A stretch of DNA of 64,000 bases from Synechococcus sp. LTW-R (GTDB lineage Bacteria; Cyanobacteriota; Cyanobacteriia; PCC-6307; Cyanobiaceae). The notes below the pieces were generated by a model. It did no database searches. It was not told the origin of the DNA and worked only from the letters and a program-made list of their open reading frames with translations. The stretch spans positions 1,054,001-1,118,000 of the forward strand of contig NZ_CP059060.1 of NCBI RefSeq assembly GCF_014217875.1, written 5' to 3'. Shown piece after piece: positions 47,030-55,612 of this stretch; the stretch's first letter is position 1, and each line of letters starts with the position of its first letter. A program made the position numbers and the translations under genes.

Positions 47030-47278
47030 CTAGACGTAGCGCCCGGGATATTCACCAGGGTGATCAATCCGTGTCACCGTCACACCGGACGCGGTGCGCC
47101 CCGAAAAGCGCAGAATCTCACTTCTGGACACTTCAAAGCCGAGCTCCTGGGCCAAGCGGGCGACGTCGTCGGCCGTGATGGCCTCTTCCACGGCTTGCCG
47201 CAGGGCGGGCTCAGCCTGAACCCGCGCCAAAAACTGCTGCAGCTGCTCAAAGGCCAAAGGATTTGCCTTCAAATGCAA
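47030..47278 (-). CDS. Nif11-domain small protein (second copy)
   Basis: An 82-residue protein. The N-terminal 55 residues match Nif11 (NPLAFEQLQQFLARVQAEP and the ARLAQELGFEVSRSE helix). A tail of about 27 residues (FSGRTASGVTVTRIDHPGEYPG) follows, lacking Cys and a GG cleavage motif. It is unlike Nif11 lanthipeptide leaders in that respect. It marks the left edge of the AT-rich accessory region. Confidence 0.72.
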   Translation of the reverse strand: MHLKANPLAFEQLQQFLARVQAEPALRQAVEEAITADDVARLAQELGFEVSRSEILRFSGRTASGVTVTRIDHPGEYPGRYV

Positions 47279-47298
47279 GCATACTATTGCTCACGAGT

Positions 47299-49446
47299 TC
47301 AATCGCCGCATACAACCGAAGGATCCGGACTATTTCTATAGCCAGACCACATAACGGAAGACAGACGCCTCTGATCGAGATCTACGACTCTGCAAAAAGA
47401 TCCGACCTTTCCCCTGCCAGGCATGGGAGTATCAACTATATACAATTTAGAACCACGCTTATAGACATTAGACGGGCGGTAGCCGTCAATATCAACGAGC
47501 TCTGGACCTCCATCGCGCCCAGCGGCGACAGGCCAGAATACCGGGAACCTCTCCGGCGAATCAAAACCCACGAAGAGCTCATTTTTATTACCACGCATCA
47601 ATATTATGCCATTTTTTCGATAAACAGCTTTAGGATATCGTAACATCCGAGGCGAAACAATGCGAACATCAAAGGCAAGCGGATTGGCCAGACTTGTCAC
47701 GCGAACGTCACATGGCACATAGACATCTTCGCCAGTCTTGTTGCGCACGTTGTCAGATTTGGATTGAAAAAGAGCCCAGCCAAGAGCCTTTACACCATCA
47801 TCACCTTCAAACTCGTACGGATAACCATCTTGAACAATAAAACCCGAGTATCCATTTACAGTTTTTACCCCCGAAAACTGCTGCGCATGCATTCCCAATA
47901 AATGCCTTTCGACAACATGAAGAGGCCTACCCACTGAGTCATAAAGCGCTGAAACAAAGAAATGACTACACTTCTTATTCCTCAACTCTACAGAAATCGA
48001 GCTAAGAGCCTTATACCAAGACGAATAGTCAAAACCCCCAAATCCTGAACGCTCCGAGAAGCATAGAGCAGCAATAACTGACACTCCCCCAACCAGATTC
48101 CGCAGACCACTGTTAAAGGCAAAACGAATACGAGACAAAGAGAGAACCAAAAAAGGAGCGGTGAAATAAATCACCACTGGAAGCACCCGACTTGGGACTC
48201 TGAGGGCTTTCGCCCCAGGTATCAAATGCACGACAAAGGAATAGAGGGTGGGTAGATTAGCGACCTGAACAACACCCAGCCAACAAAGAATAGCCAATAA
48301 GAACCACTTAAAGAAAACCTTCCTAGAGCCATCGGAGCCAAAAAACATCTCAAAAGAAGATGATGATCTAGAAAGAGAAATAGACCAAACAGCAACGCCA
48401 ATAGAAGCAATGAATAGAGCGATAAATAAGTAGCCCGGGAAAAGACTTTGCTCCCAACCATCAACTACAGGACGCTCTCCCCAAAAGAAATGCCAGTCGA
48501 TTGGCGACGGCACCATCATTGTATCTACACCATTAATCAGCGAAAGAGGCTTAGGCATTTGAGAAGGGTCCAGATGTCCACGATCTCCAAAATCAGAGAT
48601 CGTCCTGAGATAAGGGATATGGAAGCAGCCTGCCGCGACAAGAAGGCCCATCAATAGCAATACGAGATTCCTTGTTTTTTTCAGATGATTTAAGCTAGCC
48701 ACCAAAAAGCGAGGCCAGCTATTTTTCACCCAACATGCTAGAGGCGAGACATGGGTTCGCCCGAGGAAGTTTCCAGAAAATACTGCAAGTACCAACTCAA
48801 CCATCAATGCCAAGACCAATACATAGGCTGTAAACACATACACGTAAATACCAATAAATAACTGCAAAGTCAAGAAGATCAAGGCCAGAACAACGGCCTT
48901 ACTCCATTCCCCGGCCTCACCCGCAAAAAAGGATGCAACACTAAGAATTAAAGGACCAACGAAAAATAGGGGTAATAGCTGAATATGGCTTAGTCCGTCG
49001 TTTATGGCGACTGGCGAAAAAACACAGGAACACGTAACAACGGTCAGGAGAAAAGGATTAGAAGATGACGACAAGCGGCATAGAGACCATCTTAAAGAAA
49101 GATAGTTAAAAACAAGTACAATGAGCAACAAAAGTGAAAAAGCATGCGCATTACCAAGCGCCAACCTCAATACAGAATAAATCATGCCAGGAATCAACAA
49201 ATGATCCGAATATGCAAAAACATTTCGATAAGGCCAGAAGAAGTCAGGAGAGAAGTATTCTCTAAAAAGAGAGCCATAAGATTTAAAGTTATTTTCCAAG
49301 AAATACATATTTAGAAGCCCGTCTCCGCCGGTCACGGTACGAGCTCCAAGAGACAAGAGTGCGTCATCCATCACAAGGATGGACAATAGAATTGGCAGAA
49401 AAATCCAGTGAAATAGATTGCTCGCAGAGAAAGCTGTGCGACTCAA
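47299..49446 (-). CDS. Large GT-C-like polytopic membrane protein
   Basis: A 715-residue protein with about ten to twelve transmembrane helices in the first 490 residues and a soluble C-terminal domain of about 220. The first extracytoplasmic loop has GGDGLLNMYFLENNFKSYGS, like the acidic loop of GT-C glycosyltransferases. This suggests transfer of sugars from a lipid carrier to an envelope glycan or protein, but it is inferred from topology. The gene is AT-rich compared with the flanks and prefers different codons, which points to transfer. The only canonical start is TTG at 49446; the open frame continues upstream about 30 codons without ATG or GTG. Confidence 0.65.
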   Translation of the reverse strand: MSRTAFSASNLFHWIFLPILLSILVMDDALLSLGARTVTGGDGLLNMYFLENNFKSYGSLFREYFSPDFFWPYRNVFAYSDHLLIPGMIYSVLRLALGNAHAFSLLLLIVLVFNYLSLRWSLCRLSSSSNPFLLTVVTCSCVFSPVAINDGLSHIQLLPLFFVGPLILSVASFFAGEAGEWSKAVVLALIFLTLQLFIGIYVYVFTAYVLVLALMVELVLAVFSGNFLGRTHVSPLACWVKNSWPRFLVASLNHLKKTRNLVLLLMGLLVAAGCFHIPYLRTISDFGDRGHLDPSQMPKPLSLINGVDTMMVPSPIDWHFFWGERPVVDGWEQSLFPGYLFIALFIASIGVAVWSISLSRSSSSFEMFFGSDGSRKVFFKWFLLAILCWLGVVQVANLPTLYSFVVHLIPGAKALRVPSRVLPVVIYFTAPFLVLSLSRIRFAFNSGLRNLVGGVSVIAALCFSERSGFGGFDYSSWYKALSSISVELRNKKCSHFFVSALYDSVGRPLHVVERHLLGMHAQQFSGVKTVNGYSGFIVQDGYPYEFEGDDGVKALGWALFQSKSDNVRNKTGEDVYVPCDVRVTSLANPLAFDVRIVSPRMLRYPKAVYRKNGIILMRGNKNELFVGFDSPERFPVFWPVAAGRDGGPELVDIDGYRPSNVYKRGSKLYIVDTPMPGRGKVGSFCRVVDLDQRRLSSVMWSGYRNSPDPSVVCGD

Positions 49447-49650
49447 GGGAAAGAATGAGATCTTGAGACCACGATACAGGTAGAGGAAGAGATATTCTTT
49501 GACTTAAGGTGGCTTTTCCAAATAGTTATATAGAAAGTTCAGCGTCATTTGTGATTTTCCAACCAAGCCAATGTCGCTACAAGCACAGCCGACCGTGGTC
49601 TGGGGTGCAGCGGAGTCCAGTGATTCCGGGCAGGCTGACGGGGTCAGCAG

Positions 49651-49824
49651 ATGCCCTCTCGGCCTGAATGGAAGCCACCTATCCCCGTGGTCGTCACTCC
49701 AGACCTCGAGCCCCTGCCGGCTCGATCCCTTTGGCAGGAATGGCCGGAGCGCACCTTCTGCATTCCCGCTCGAACCATCCAGAACGATGGGCTGAGCTGG
49801 GAGGAACTCCTCGGCCAGCGCTGA
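49651..49824 (+). CDS. Small hypothetical protein (57 aa)
   Basis: A short frame from ATG 49651 beginning MPSRPEWKPPIPVVVTPDLE, with a Trp- and Pro-rich middle, a single Cys and the end DGLSWEELLGQR. It lies 37 nt before the next small gene on the same strand in a GC-rich patch within the AT-rich region. GC content and codon use match the core genome. Function unknown. Confidence 0.5.
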   Translation: MPSRPEWKPPIPVVVTPDLEPLPARSLWQEWPERTFCIPARTIQNDGLSWEELLGQR

Positions 49825-49861
49825 ACAGCCCAAACTGGTGCCACCGTCCGATCGCCCCTCC

Positions 49862-50113
49862 ATGCCAGGCCCCGCCGTGAGCGCACAAGAGAAAAGCGAG
49901 TGGGCGAACTTTGTGATCCAGGAAGTCGTGAGCTTCCTGGGGGCAAGCAAAGAGGAGATCTACGCCAATTACGCCGCCCAGAGCGAAGGCAAACTCAGCC
50001 GCGAAACCATCGAGGAAGCCGGCCTCATGGATTTCGAGATCGCCCTGACGTATCTGAACGAGCGCAGCTCCGGACTGGGCCGGGGCTTCCTTGGAATGAA
50101 CCTGATTCGCTAG
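49862..50113 (+). CDS. Conserved-looking small protein
   Basis: An 83-residue soluble, helical protein from ATG 49862. Its core is WANFVIQEVVSFLGASKEEI and a C-terminal LNERSSGLGRGFLGMNLI. It sits in the same GC-rich patch as the 57-residue gene upstream. No motif is recognised. A GTG at 49877 (VSAQEKSEW) is an alternative start. Confidence 0.6.
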   Translation: MPGPAVSAQEKSEWANFVIQEVVSFLGASKEEIYANYAAQSEGKLSRETIEEAGLMDFEIALTYLNERSSGLGRGFLGMNLIR

Positions 50114-50798
50114 CGACTCGAATAGACACTGACGAATATCTTGACAACCATTAACGCGTGGGAATGGATCTCAGCCTAAAATCATAAGCAGACATTCCAC
50201 AGGCCGTACAGGCGGCATACGAGCAGGCAAGAATGTCGTCCAACACAGCTGAACACCTCTCACATAACATCTGGACTTGCACAGCCTATCAGCGGACCCA
50301 AGTATTAAAAAGGTACAAAATGCTTTTGCTTATTCAAGCCTCTGAAGAGACGAAAAGAGTTCACAAGACAGAGTACGCAATAGAGAAAGCAGGTGGGATG
50401 ACGTCGACCTGACAGAAAGCAGTAAAAACGTAGCCAACCAGAGAGGAGGCAAAGAATTTGCACAGCCCCCTAAAGCATTACAAACATCTTTTTTTGATAG
50501 TCGCGAAGCCCAAACAAAGAAAAAACCAAGCGACAGCAAAACCACTCCCCAAGAAAACTAAAAAGAGCCAAGACAATGAGGCTGGGGGGAACGATCGCAA
50601 AGCATGAATAAAGCAAGAAACAAATCGACGACATCTGGCACACAACGCCGAAGACCCAAACCAAGAGACGTTCACAATTCGTCACACCAAGTTAAAACAT
50701 GCAGGCAAAGGGTCAGCTGCAGAAAAAGCAAGTAAACACCTGAAAACCAGCGGCAAGGGGAAATGCAGTAGGATAAGCAATAAGAGTCCAACACCCAA
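50114..50798 (+). other. AT-rich gene-poor gap
   Basis: About 690 nt between two small genes and the FkbM gene. The plus strand is purine-rich, with several runs of A. Overlapping minus-strand frames of about 70 codons encode hydrophobic, Ser/Phe-rich sequence expected from such composition, so none is called. I see no tRNA, terminator or repeat. Confidence 0.5.
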
Positions 50799-52607
50799 AT
50801 GAACACCCAGGAGCACATCATTGTTGAATGCCCTCCTTATGGGGCATTCAAGGTGGCGGCGACTTCTGAGTTCATTCGCTGGAGAGCCACATCATTTCAC
50901 ACAAAAGAACCCACTACAATTCAGTGGCTACAGACTCTAGAAAAAGATTCAATCTTAATAGATGTAGGCGCTAACATCGGAATTTATACCGTCCCAGCCG
51001 CTCTCTTTCATGTCAAGAAAGTAATAGCAGTCGAGCCAGAAATTAAAAGCTACAATGAGCTAATCAAGAATATCGAAATCAATGGTATCGACGAGGTTGT
51101 AGAAGCCTTGCCTCTAGCCATATCGACAGAATTTGAAAATTGCATTTCAAACCTATACCTTACAAGCGACGAGCCGGGCTCGAGCTGCCACCAGGTTGGT
51201 CGCAATCAAAATTACTTACTTAACCCTTCAGATCAAGAAAGGAAAAGAAGATCTATTTATTGTATTTCACTATCATCTATTGTGCAGAAAGTTCGTGATG
51301 AGCATCCCAAGTCTCCAATTCATATCAAGGTTGACGTAGATGGGATCGAAGAAGATGTTTGCCAGTCACTTTTCGATTCAAGGACCTTGAACTATGTCAA
51401 CACGCTGCAGGTTGAACTAAACCCAGCAATACCTCAACATGGGTCTCTTATCAAGAGGTTGCAAGATCATGGATTCAGCTATTCGAAATTACAAGTTACA
51501 ACGGCATGCAGGAAAAGCGGCAGCTTTGAAGGGTTTGCCGAGTATGTATTTCGTCGATACATTACTCGTGGGCTTGCATCGAACCTGCCGGAAAGCGTAA
51601 GAAGCCGGTACTATTTTGTTAATGATGAGAATGATTTGTCCGATATTTCAGGATGCATACTTGGATCTGGCCTAAATCATACTTCAGTCAACAATCCCTT
51701 TTCAAGTACTCATAATCCGGCTCTAATATCAACAAGCCCTCCGGCGCTTGTGCTGCCCAGACTTATTCACAGCAGCGATTGCCTTAAAATATTCACTTCG
51801 CTTGGACAATGCATTGAAGACTCGAAAGATTTCGGATTTGAGTCTAATTCAGGTTTCAATAAAGATGAAAATCGACGTGCGATATCAACCGAGAAGTTGC
51901 TCCATGTTGATAGACCATATGTGAATCAACTGGCTCAGCAGTTCTCAAATATTGAGATACCCAGGTCAATCCTAAAGAAAAGCATGCCTTTATTGAAGTC
52001 ATATTTAGGCATTGAAGAGAAAGAACCCTTTATACCTGGTTTAAAATTGACTGTAAGGCTAAGGCATTTTCTTGATCTTCAAGGGTTTTATCTCTGCGGT
52101 CATCATGATTCACCTGATACTTTACTTGCACTGATTTGCCCTTTAACTCCATCCTCCACCACTACTTCTTTCTTTAATACAGCTCCTGAGACGGCTGCTC
52201 GATTTAAATCACCTAAGTCATCACGCTTTGAATCTCAATTCAGAGCGGGACATTTTTATGAAGAACTACCAAGCGATGACGGTATCTACAGAGTAGTAAA
52301 TGCAAATGGAGAAACCTTGTACTGTAGTCATGTGCACAGCGCACGTCTGCAACATGGTGACACTTTAGTTATTCCTAATTTACGATCAAAAGCCTTCTCT
52401 AAACCAGACGCGAATAATCTTGATTCCCTTAACCGGTTTGCTCACGGGGTCTTCCCTCCGATCCCAGACCTGTTGAGGCCAGTACTGTTGGCGGACTATA
52501 TAGTTTCCAAGCAGAAGGATAAGGACACCTACTCTACTCTATTCGAAACCCGATCAGATAGCTCTTTCCACATACATTTATGCCCATTAAGTGATTTACT
52601 GAAGTAA
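50799..52607 (+). CDS. FkbM-family methyltransferase with unassigned C-terminal half
   Basis: A 602-residue protein, AT-rich relative to the flanks. Residues about 20-250 are a class I SAM methyltransferase of the FkbM type: IDVGANIGIYTVPAALF (SAM binding, near 52), AVEPEIKSYNELIKNIEINGI, and IKVDVDGIEEDV near 175. Such enzymes O-methylate sugars in surface glycans. Residues about 390-580 form a second region with GHHDSPD followed more than 100 residues later by RFAHGVFP. An HxD...H pattern like that of 2-oxoglutarate/Fe oxygenases is possible but unproved. The combination with a GT-C-like gene nearby suggests envelope-glycan synthesis. Confidence 0.75.
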   Translation: MNTQEHIIVECPPYGAFKVAATSEFIRWRATSFHTKEPTTIQWLQTLEKDSILIDVGANIGIYTVPAALFHVKKVIAVEPEIKSYNELIKNIEINGIDEVVEALPLAISTEFENCISNLYLTSDEPGSSCHQVGRNQNYLLNPSDQERKRRSIYCISLSSIVQKVRDEHPKSPIHIKVDVDGIEEDVCQSLFDSRTLNYVNTLQVELNPAIPQHGSLIKRLQDHGFSYSKLQVTTACRKSGSFEGFAEYVFRRYITRGLASNLPESVRSRYYFVNDENDLSDISGCILGSGLNHTSVNNPFSSTHNPALISTSPPALVLPRLIHSSDCLKIFTSLGQCIEDSKDFGFESNSGFNKDENRRAISTEKLLHVDRPYVNQLAQQFSNIEIPRSILKKSMPLLKSYLGIEEKEPFIPGLKLTVRLRHFLDLQGFYLCGHHDSPDTLLALICPLTPSSTTTSFFNTAPETAARFKSPKSSRFESQFRAGHFYEELPSDDGIYRVVNANGETLYCSHVHSARLQHGDTLVIPNLRSKAFSKPDANNLDSLNRFAHGVFPPIPDLLRPVLLADYIVSKQKDKDTYSTLFETRSDSSFHIHLCPLSDLLK

Positions 52608-53390
52608 CACATAAAGAATGAGTGAGCGCCAATAACCATAACCTTTGCGGCATTTTACGCTAGATTCTGCAATAAATCAAGAGTCCCTAAAAATACCGGC
52701 CTCTTTATTCTGCCGATTGGAGGCTGTTCAGTTGGCATTGTATATTGTTTGTTTCACGAAGTGAATTGCCAATCTCCAACCAATCTGGCGCGAGCAATTA
52801 ACAAGCCAAGACAATCCTTCCAGTGAGACAAGGAAGGCTTGATAAAGATTTTACCAAGCATATTTATCTGATGATTATGAACGGCGGCTCCTGCTAAACA
52901 TCTATTCCAGTAGCAAACCGGTTAAATCTGAGTGGAGGGCAATAAACGGTTGAGAAGCCCTCCAATGGCTTTGACAAACGCTGGAAGACGTTCTGGTGAA
53001 TTACCGGAATGAAGTAACAACAAAGCTTAGATAGAAGGTACTTACTCGCATCTTTTTCTTGTGCTGTCACGATGACTAGGCACGGTCTAGGACATTTTTA
53101 ATGCATGGGAGTTCGAGCAAGACTCCATTCAATCCAAACTCACTAGCGCTCTTAAGGAATGCCTGAACAGGATTGTCTAAACAAGGCAGGAGCCGATTCC
53201 ACTCATCGCACCAAAGTGCTGCATCGAACGATGCTTACGAGACACATCGTGTCAGGCTTTGGGCAAATTGGTAGAGGAAGTCGGTGTGAGAGCCTTCCCG
53301 ACTACGCACGACCTGGCAACCCGCACCAGACACTATAAACCTGAACATTACGTTGCGGGAAATGGCAAACAAGCAACCCAGTCGATAGCC
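52608..53390 (+). other. Gene-poor gap before the first ychF-end repeat
   Basis: About 780 nt with no frame I would call. Composition is intermediate. It is followed at 53391 by the first of the repeats that carry the ychF terminus. No tRNA or terminator was recognised. Confidence 0.5.
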
Positions 53391-53500
53391 AAACCTCTTG
53401 GCATGGCTGGATGATTACACATTAAAGAGGAACTCAATACCTTCCAGTCATAGCAACGGATCTCTGCCGAGAAGCAGCCGTGGACTGTTAGTAGACTTAT
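53391..53500 (+). repeat. Direct repeat R1, displaced ychF 3' end (putative attachment site)
   Basis: The plus strand at 53421-53438 carries a diverged copy of the last codons of ychF; read on the minus strand it encodes I-E-F-L-F-N-V-stop. Flanks on both sides align without gaps to R2 (53391 to 55251) over about 90 nt, with about 14 mismatches by eye. A GTAGACTT motif lies just to the right. Confidence 0.8.
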
Positions 53501-53607
53501 TTGGCGCCTGAGTCGGCTTGCCCGCTGCCTTGTCTACTGTCAAAGTAATACGTATGAACTGCTTGCTTGGTGCTCTAGATAGAGTTGAACGGAAGCAAGA
53601 CAGGTTG

Positions 53608-53919
53608 ATGCGTCATTTTCTACCGCTGCTTATTGGCGTGATTGTGACGCCACTTAGCGCCGCAGCACACAACGAGATGGTGGTGGCGCACGCAGTTGAT
53701 GAAGGCGACACGACCCTTCCCGTGAGTCGTGGAAGGGTTGACACCGGTTCTACAGAGCAGATTTACCTGATGCTCAAGGACGGTGGTTCCTTCTCCGTAC
53801 CCATCCCAATGACAAACCGGTTCACGTGTGAACTGGAGGGTAAGAAGTGGGTAGAGACGCCCATCAAGGGCGTAGACGGGCGCTGGAAGGCATTCTGGTG
53901 TGTCGCTGGGATGAAGTGA
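53608..53919 (+). CDS. Small secreted protein
   Basis: From ATG 53608 the product has 103 residues with a signal peptide (MRHFLPLLIGVIVTPLSAAA, cleavage before HN). The mature part is about 83 residues with two Cys (FTCELEG and AFWCVAG) that could form a disulfide. It lies in the R1-R2 interval downstream of R1. The frame upstream of 53608 is open to 53518 but non-conserved-looking. Function unknown. Confidence 0.6.
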   Translation: MRHFLPLLIGVIVTPLSAAAHNEMVVAHAVDEGDTTLPVSRGRVDTGSTEQIYLMLKDGGSFSVPIPMTNRFTCELEGKKWVETPIKGVDGRWKAFWCVAGMK

Positions 53920-53955
53920 AGCGGATCTGTTGGAATAACACGTTTTAGGTAGCAA

Positions 53956-53980
53956 TAAAAAAACCGCCCTTTCGGGCGGC
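53956..53980 (-). terminator. Terminator of the outer-membrane protein gene
   Basis: On the minus strand a 6-bp GC stem (CCGCCC with GGGCGG, loop GAAA) is followed by a run of about seven T. It lies 37 nt after the stop of the minus-strand beta-barrel gene and between the convergent gene ends. Confidence 0.85.
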
Positions 53981-54016
53981 CCTGATTGGTTTGGCGTGAA
54001 GAAATCGGAGATCAGA

Positions 54017-54760
54017 TCACTTGCCGAAGCGATAACGGAAGCCACCACGAACGCCGAAGTTATTCAGTGAACCAATCCCGATGTTGTTGATGGTCACAGA
54101 GCTGTTTCCGGTGTACAGGACTTCAGCAAACAAGTCAGCCTGTGCAGCCGCTTCGTAGGAGACACCCAACTTGGCCTGGTAACCAAATGCACCTGCGCTG
54201 CCGCCCTGGGTCTGCAGGTCGCCAATCGTTCCGGTGTAGCCGAGAGCTGTGCCAGTTGCCGAGAAGGTCTGGTCGGGAATGGAAACATTGGTGTAACCAA
54301 TGCCACCACCCACGTAAGGAGTGAACTTAGTCTTGGTTTGGATGTCGTAGTAGCCAGACACCAGAACACTATTGGTGCTGAGCGTGCCAGAGGTACTCAG
54401 GCTTCCGACGCCTGTGTAGGAGGTGCCATCGATTGTGACGGTACCGCTGCCCGTGGAGGAACCAATCGCGTAGCGGCCAAGCTCATAAGTCAACTCAGCA
54501 CGCAGGCTGTTGCCGAAGTCGTAGCCAACACCGGCTACTAGGCCAACACCACCACCTAAACCAGTGGTGACATTGAAGTCCTCGGACCAATTAATTCCAG
54601 AAATAGTTCCGCTGTCTTTATAGGTAACAGCAGGATCGCCCGCCCATGTGCCACCAACACCGACAGTTACGTATGCGCCTGAAGTGTTGTCGCTCGTTGC
54701 TTCTTGAGCGCAGACAGGTGCCGCAAAAGCGACGGCGGAAGCTGCAGCTGCAGAAAACAG
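54017..54760 (-). CDS. OmpA-like outer-membrane beta-barrel protein, 5' end disturbed
   Basis: The frame encodes about 247 residues. A signal sequence (LFSAAAASAVAFAAPVCA) precedes a beta-barrel rich in Gly, Thr and aromatic residues, ending in the typical outer-membrane C-terminus GGFRYRFGK. No ATG, GTG or TTG lies in frame before the signal sequence. CTG at 54760 or ATA at 54775 would have to serve. An ATG at 54801 in another frame encodes MKLLFS and then stops, resembling the start of the signal peptide. This suggests a frameshift or partial duplication at the 5' end, so the gene may be a pseudogene or use a rare start. Confidence 0.65.
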   Translation of the reverse strand: MFSAAAASAVAFAAPVCAQEATSDNTSGAYVTVGVGGTWAGDPAVTYKDSGTISGINWSEDFNVTTGLGGGVGLVAGVGYDFGNSLRAELTYELGRYAIGSSTGSGTVTIDGTSYTGVGSLSTSGTLSTNSVLVSGYYDIQTKTKFTPYVGGGIGYTNVSIPDQTFSATGTALGYTGTIGDLQTQGGSAGAFGYQAKLGVSYEAAAQADLFAEVLYTGNSSVTINNIGIGSLNNFGVRGGFRYRFGK

Positions 54761-54801
54761 AAGACGAAGCTTTATTTCCTCACGCTGAATAGCAGTTTCA
54801 T

Positions 54802-55250
54802 TTCACCAGCCAGTCAGTCCCACCCCCTAGACAGCCTAGGCCACTACCCATACCGGCCCAATTCGTGCTTTCGGCATAGCCATAGCCGGATTGATTTCGA
54901 CTTAGCTGTAGCCGGAGCGCTTAATCTCGCAATTTTTTTGCAGAGTCCCTGTGCCACAGACGATCTGAAGCGTCTAGTGATAATTATTCTTGGCTCGCGA
55001 GGGCGACCTGGACCCGGCATGTCGCCCAGTCATGTAGCCAGTGATACAACTGTCAGCGTCTGCTCGATGGTGGTAGCGAATGCCGTTCCCACGCCTTATG
55101 TGAAGTCCGCTGGAAACATCTAGAGGCTTTGCACGCTGAACCAACTCACCAAGTGGATGAAGTGCCTACCTAAGACCACCACATGGACTGACGCGCGGCG
55201 TAAAGATTCAGAGCCTTTGAACGGTAGACAAAACTTTTGAGTAGACCGTC
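54802..55250 (+). other. Gap between beta-barrel gene and repeat R2
   Basis: About 450 nt with no convincing gene. A plus-strand frame to 55123 overlaps the opposite gene and has no motif. Just before R2 two GTAGAC-type motifs flank AAAACTTTT. It probably contains the promoter of the leftward beta-barrel gene. Confidence 0.45.
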
Positions 55251-55402
55251 AAACCCCTTGGCATGACTGGATGCTTACACGTTGAAGAGGAACTCCATAC
55301 CTTTTAGTCATAGCAATGGGTCTCAGCCGAAAAGCGGCAGTAGACTTTTCAAGCCGTCAAACCAGTAGATAAAGCATCTTGTCTACCCAGATTCAGCTCA
55401 CA
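55251..55402 (+). repeat. Direct repeat R2, displaced ychF 3' end plus flank
   Basis: The segment 55281-55298 encodes, on the minus strand, M-E-F-L-F-N-V-stop, identical in amino acids to the ychF end but with silent changes (AAC for AAT, GTG for GTA, TAA for TAG). The right-hand flank (CATACCTTTTAGTCATAGCA and on) is shared with R1 and R3. It precedes the leader of the first barrel gene. Confidence 0.85.
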
Positions 55403-55612
55403 CTCACCACTGCCTGGACTTCCGCAGGGCTGCACTAATCCAGAGCACAGGGGACGCCGCCAATGCTCCAGTTCATTGGAATCGGTGACGCCGCAGGAAT
55501 CGTCTAGGGAGTCTCGTCTGCCTTCATCCTGATGCCACCCAGTCAACTGCTCTAAGCCCAGTTGCAATTGGGCTTGTAGCGGCGAACCTCGCTGCAATTG
55601 TGCTTGTGAGTG
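55403..55612 (+). promoter_or_regulatory. Conserved leader of barrel gene A
   Basis: Together with the right part of R2, about 280 nt before the gene A start are closely similar to the leader of gene B, with few indels. A hairpin-forming GTAGATAAAG...CTTGTCTAC lies at its left end, and a short direct repeat (TGCAATTGGGCTTGT/TGCAATTGTGCTTGT) just before the start codon. Promoter elements were not mapped. Confidence 0.6.

Noticed and set aside
47263-47643. Plus-strand frame of 126 codons at the edge of the AT-rich region
   Set aside because: Overlaps the end of the membrane protein gene on the other strand and has no motif.
50330-50685. Two overlapping minus-strand frames of about 70 codons with hydrophobic segments
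   Set aside because: They are rich in Ser, Phe and Leu as expected from the complement of an A-rich strand. They have no ribosome-binding site seen and no motif.
52608-53390. Search for a tRNA as insertion site of the accessory region
   Set aside because: No cloverleaf or TTCGA-type T-loop was found; the ychF end explains the repeats better.
54704-55123. Plus-strand frame of 139 codons before repeat R2
   Set aside because: Starts inside the opposite beta-barrel gene and has no signal, motif or start context.
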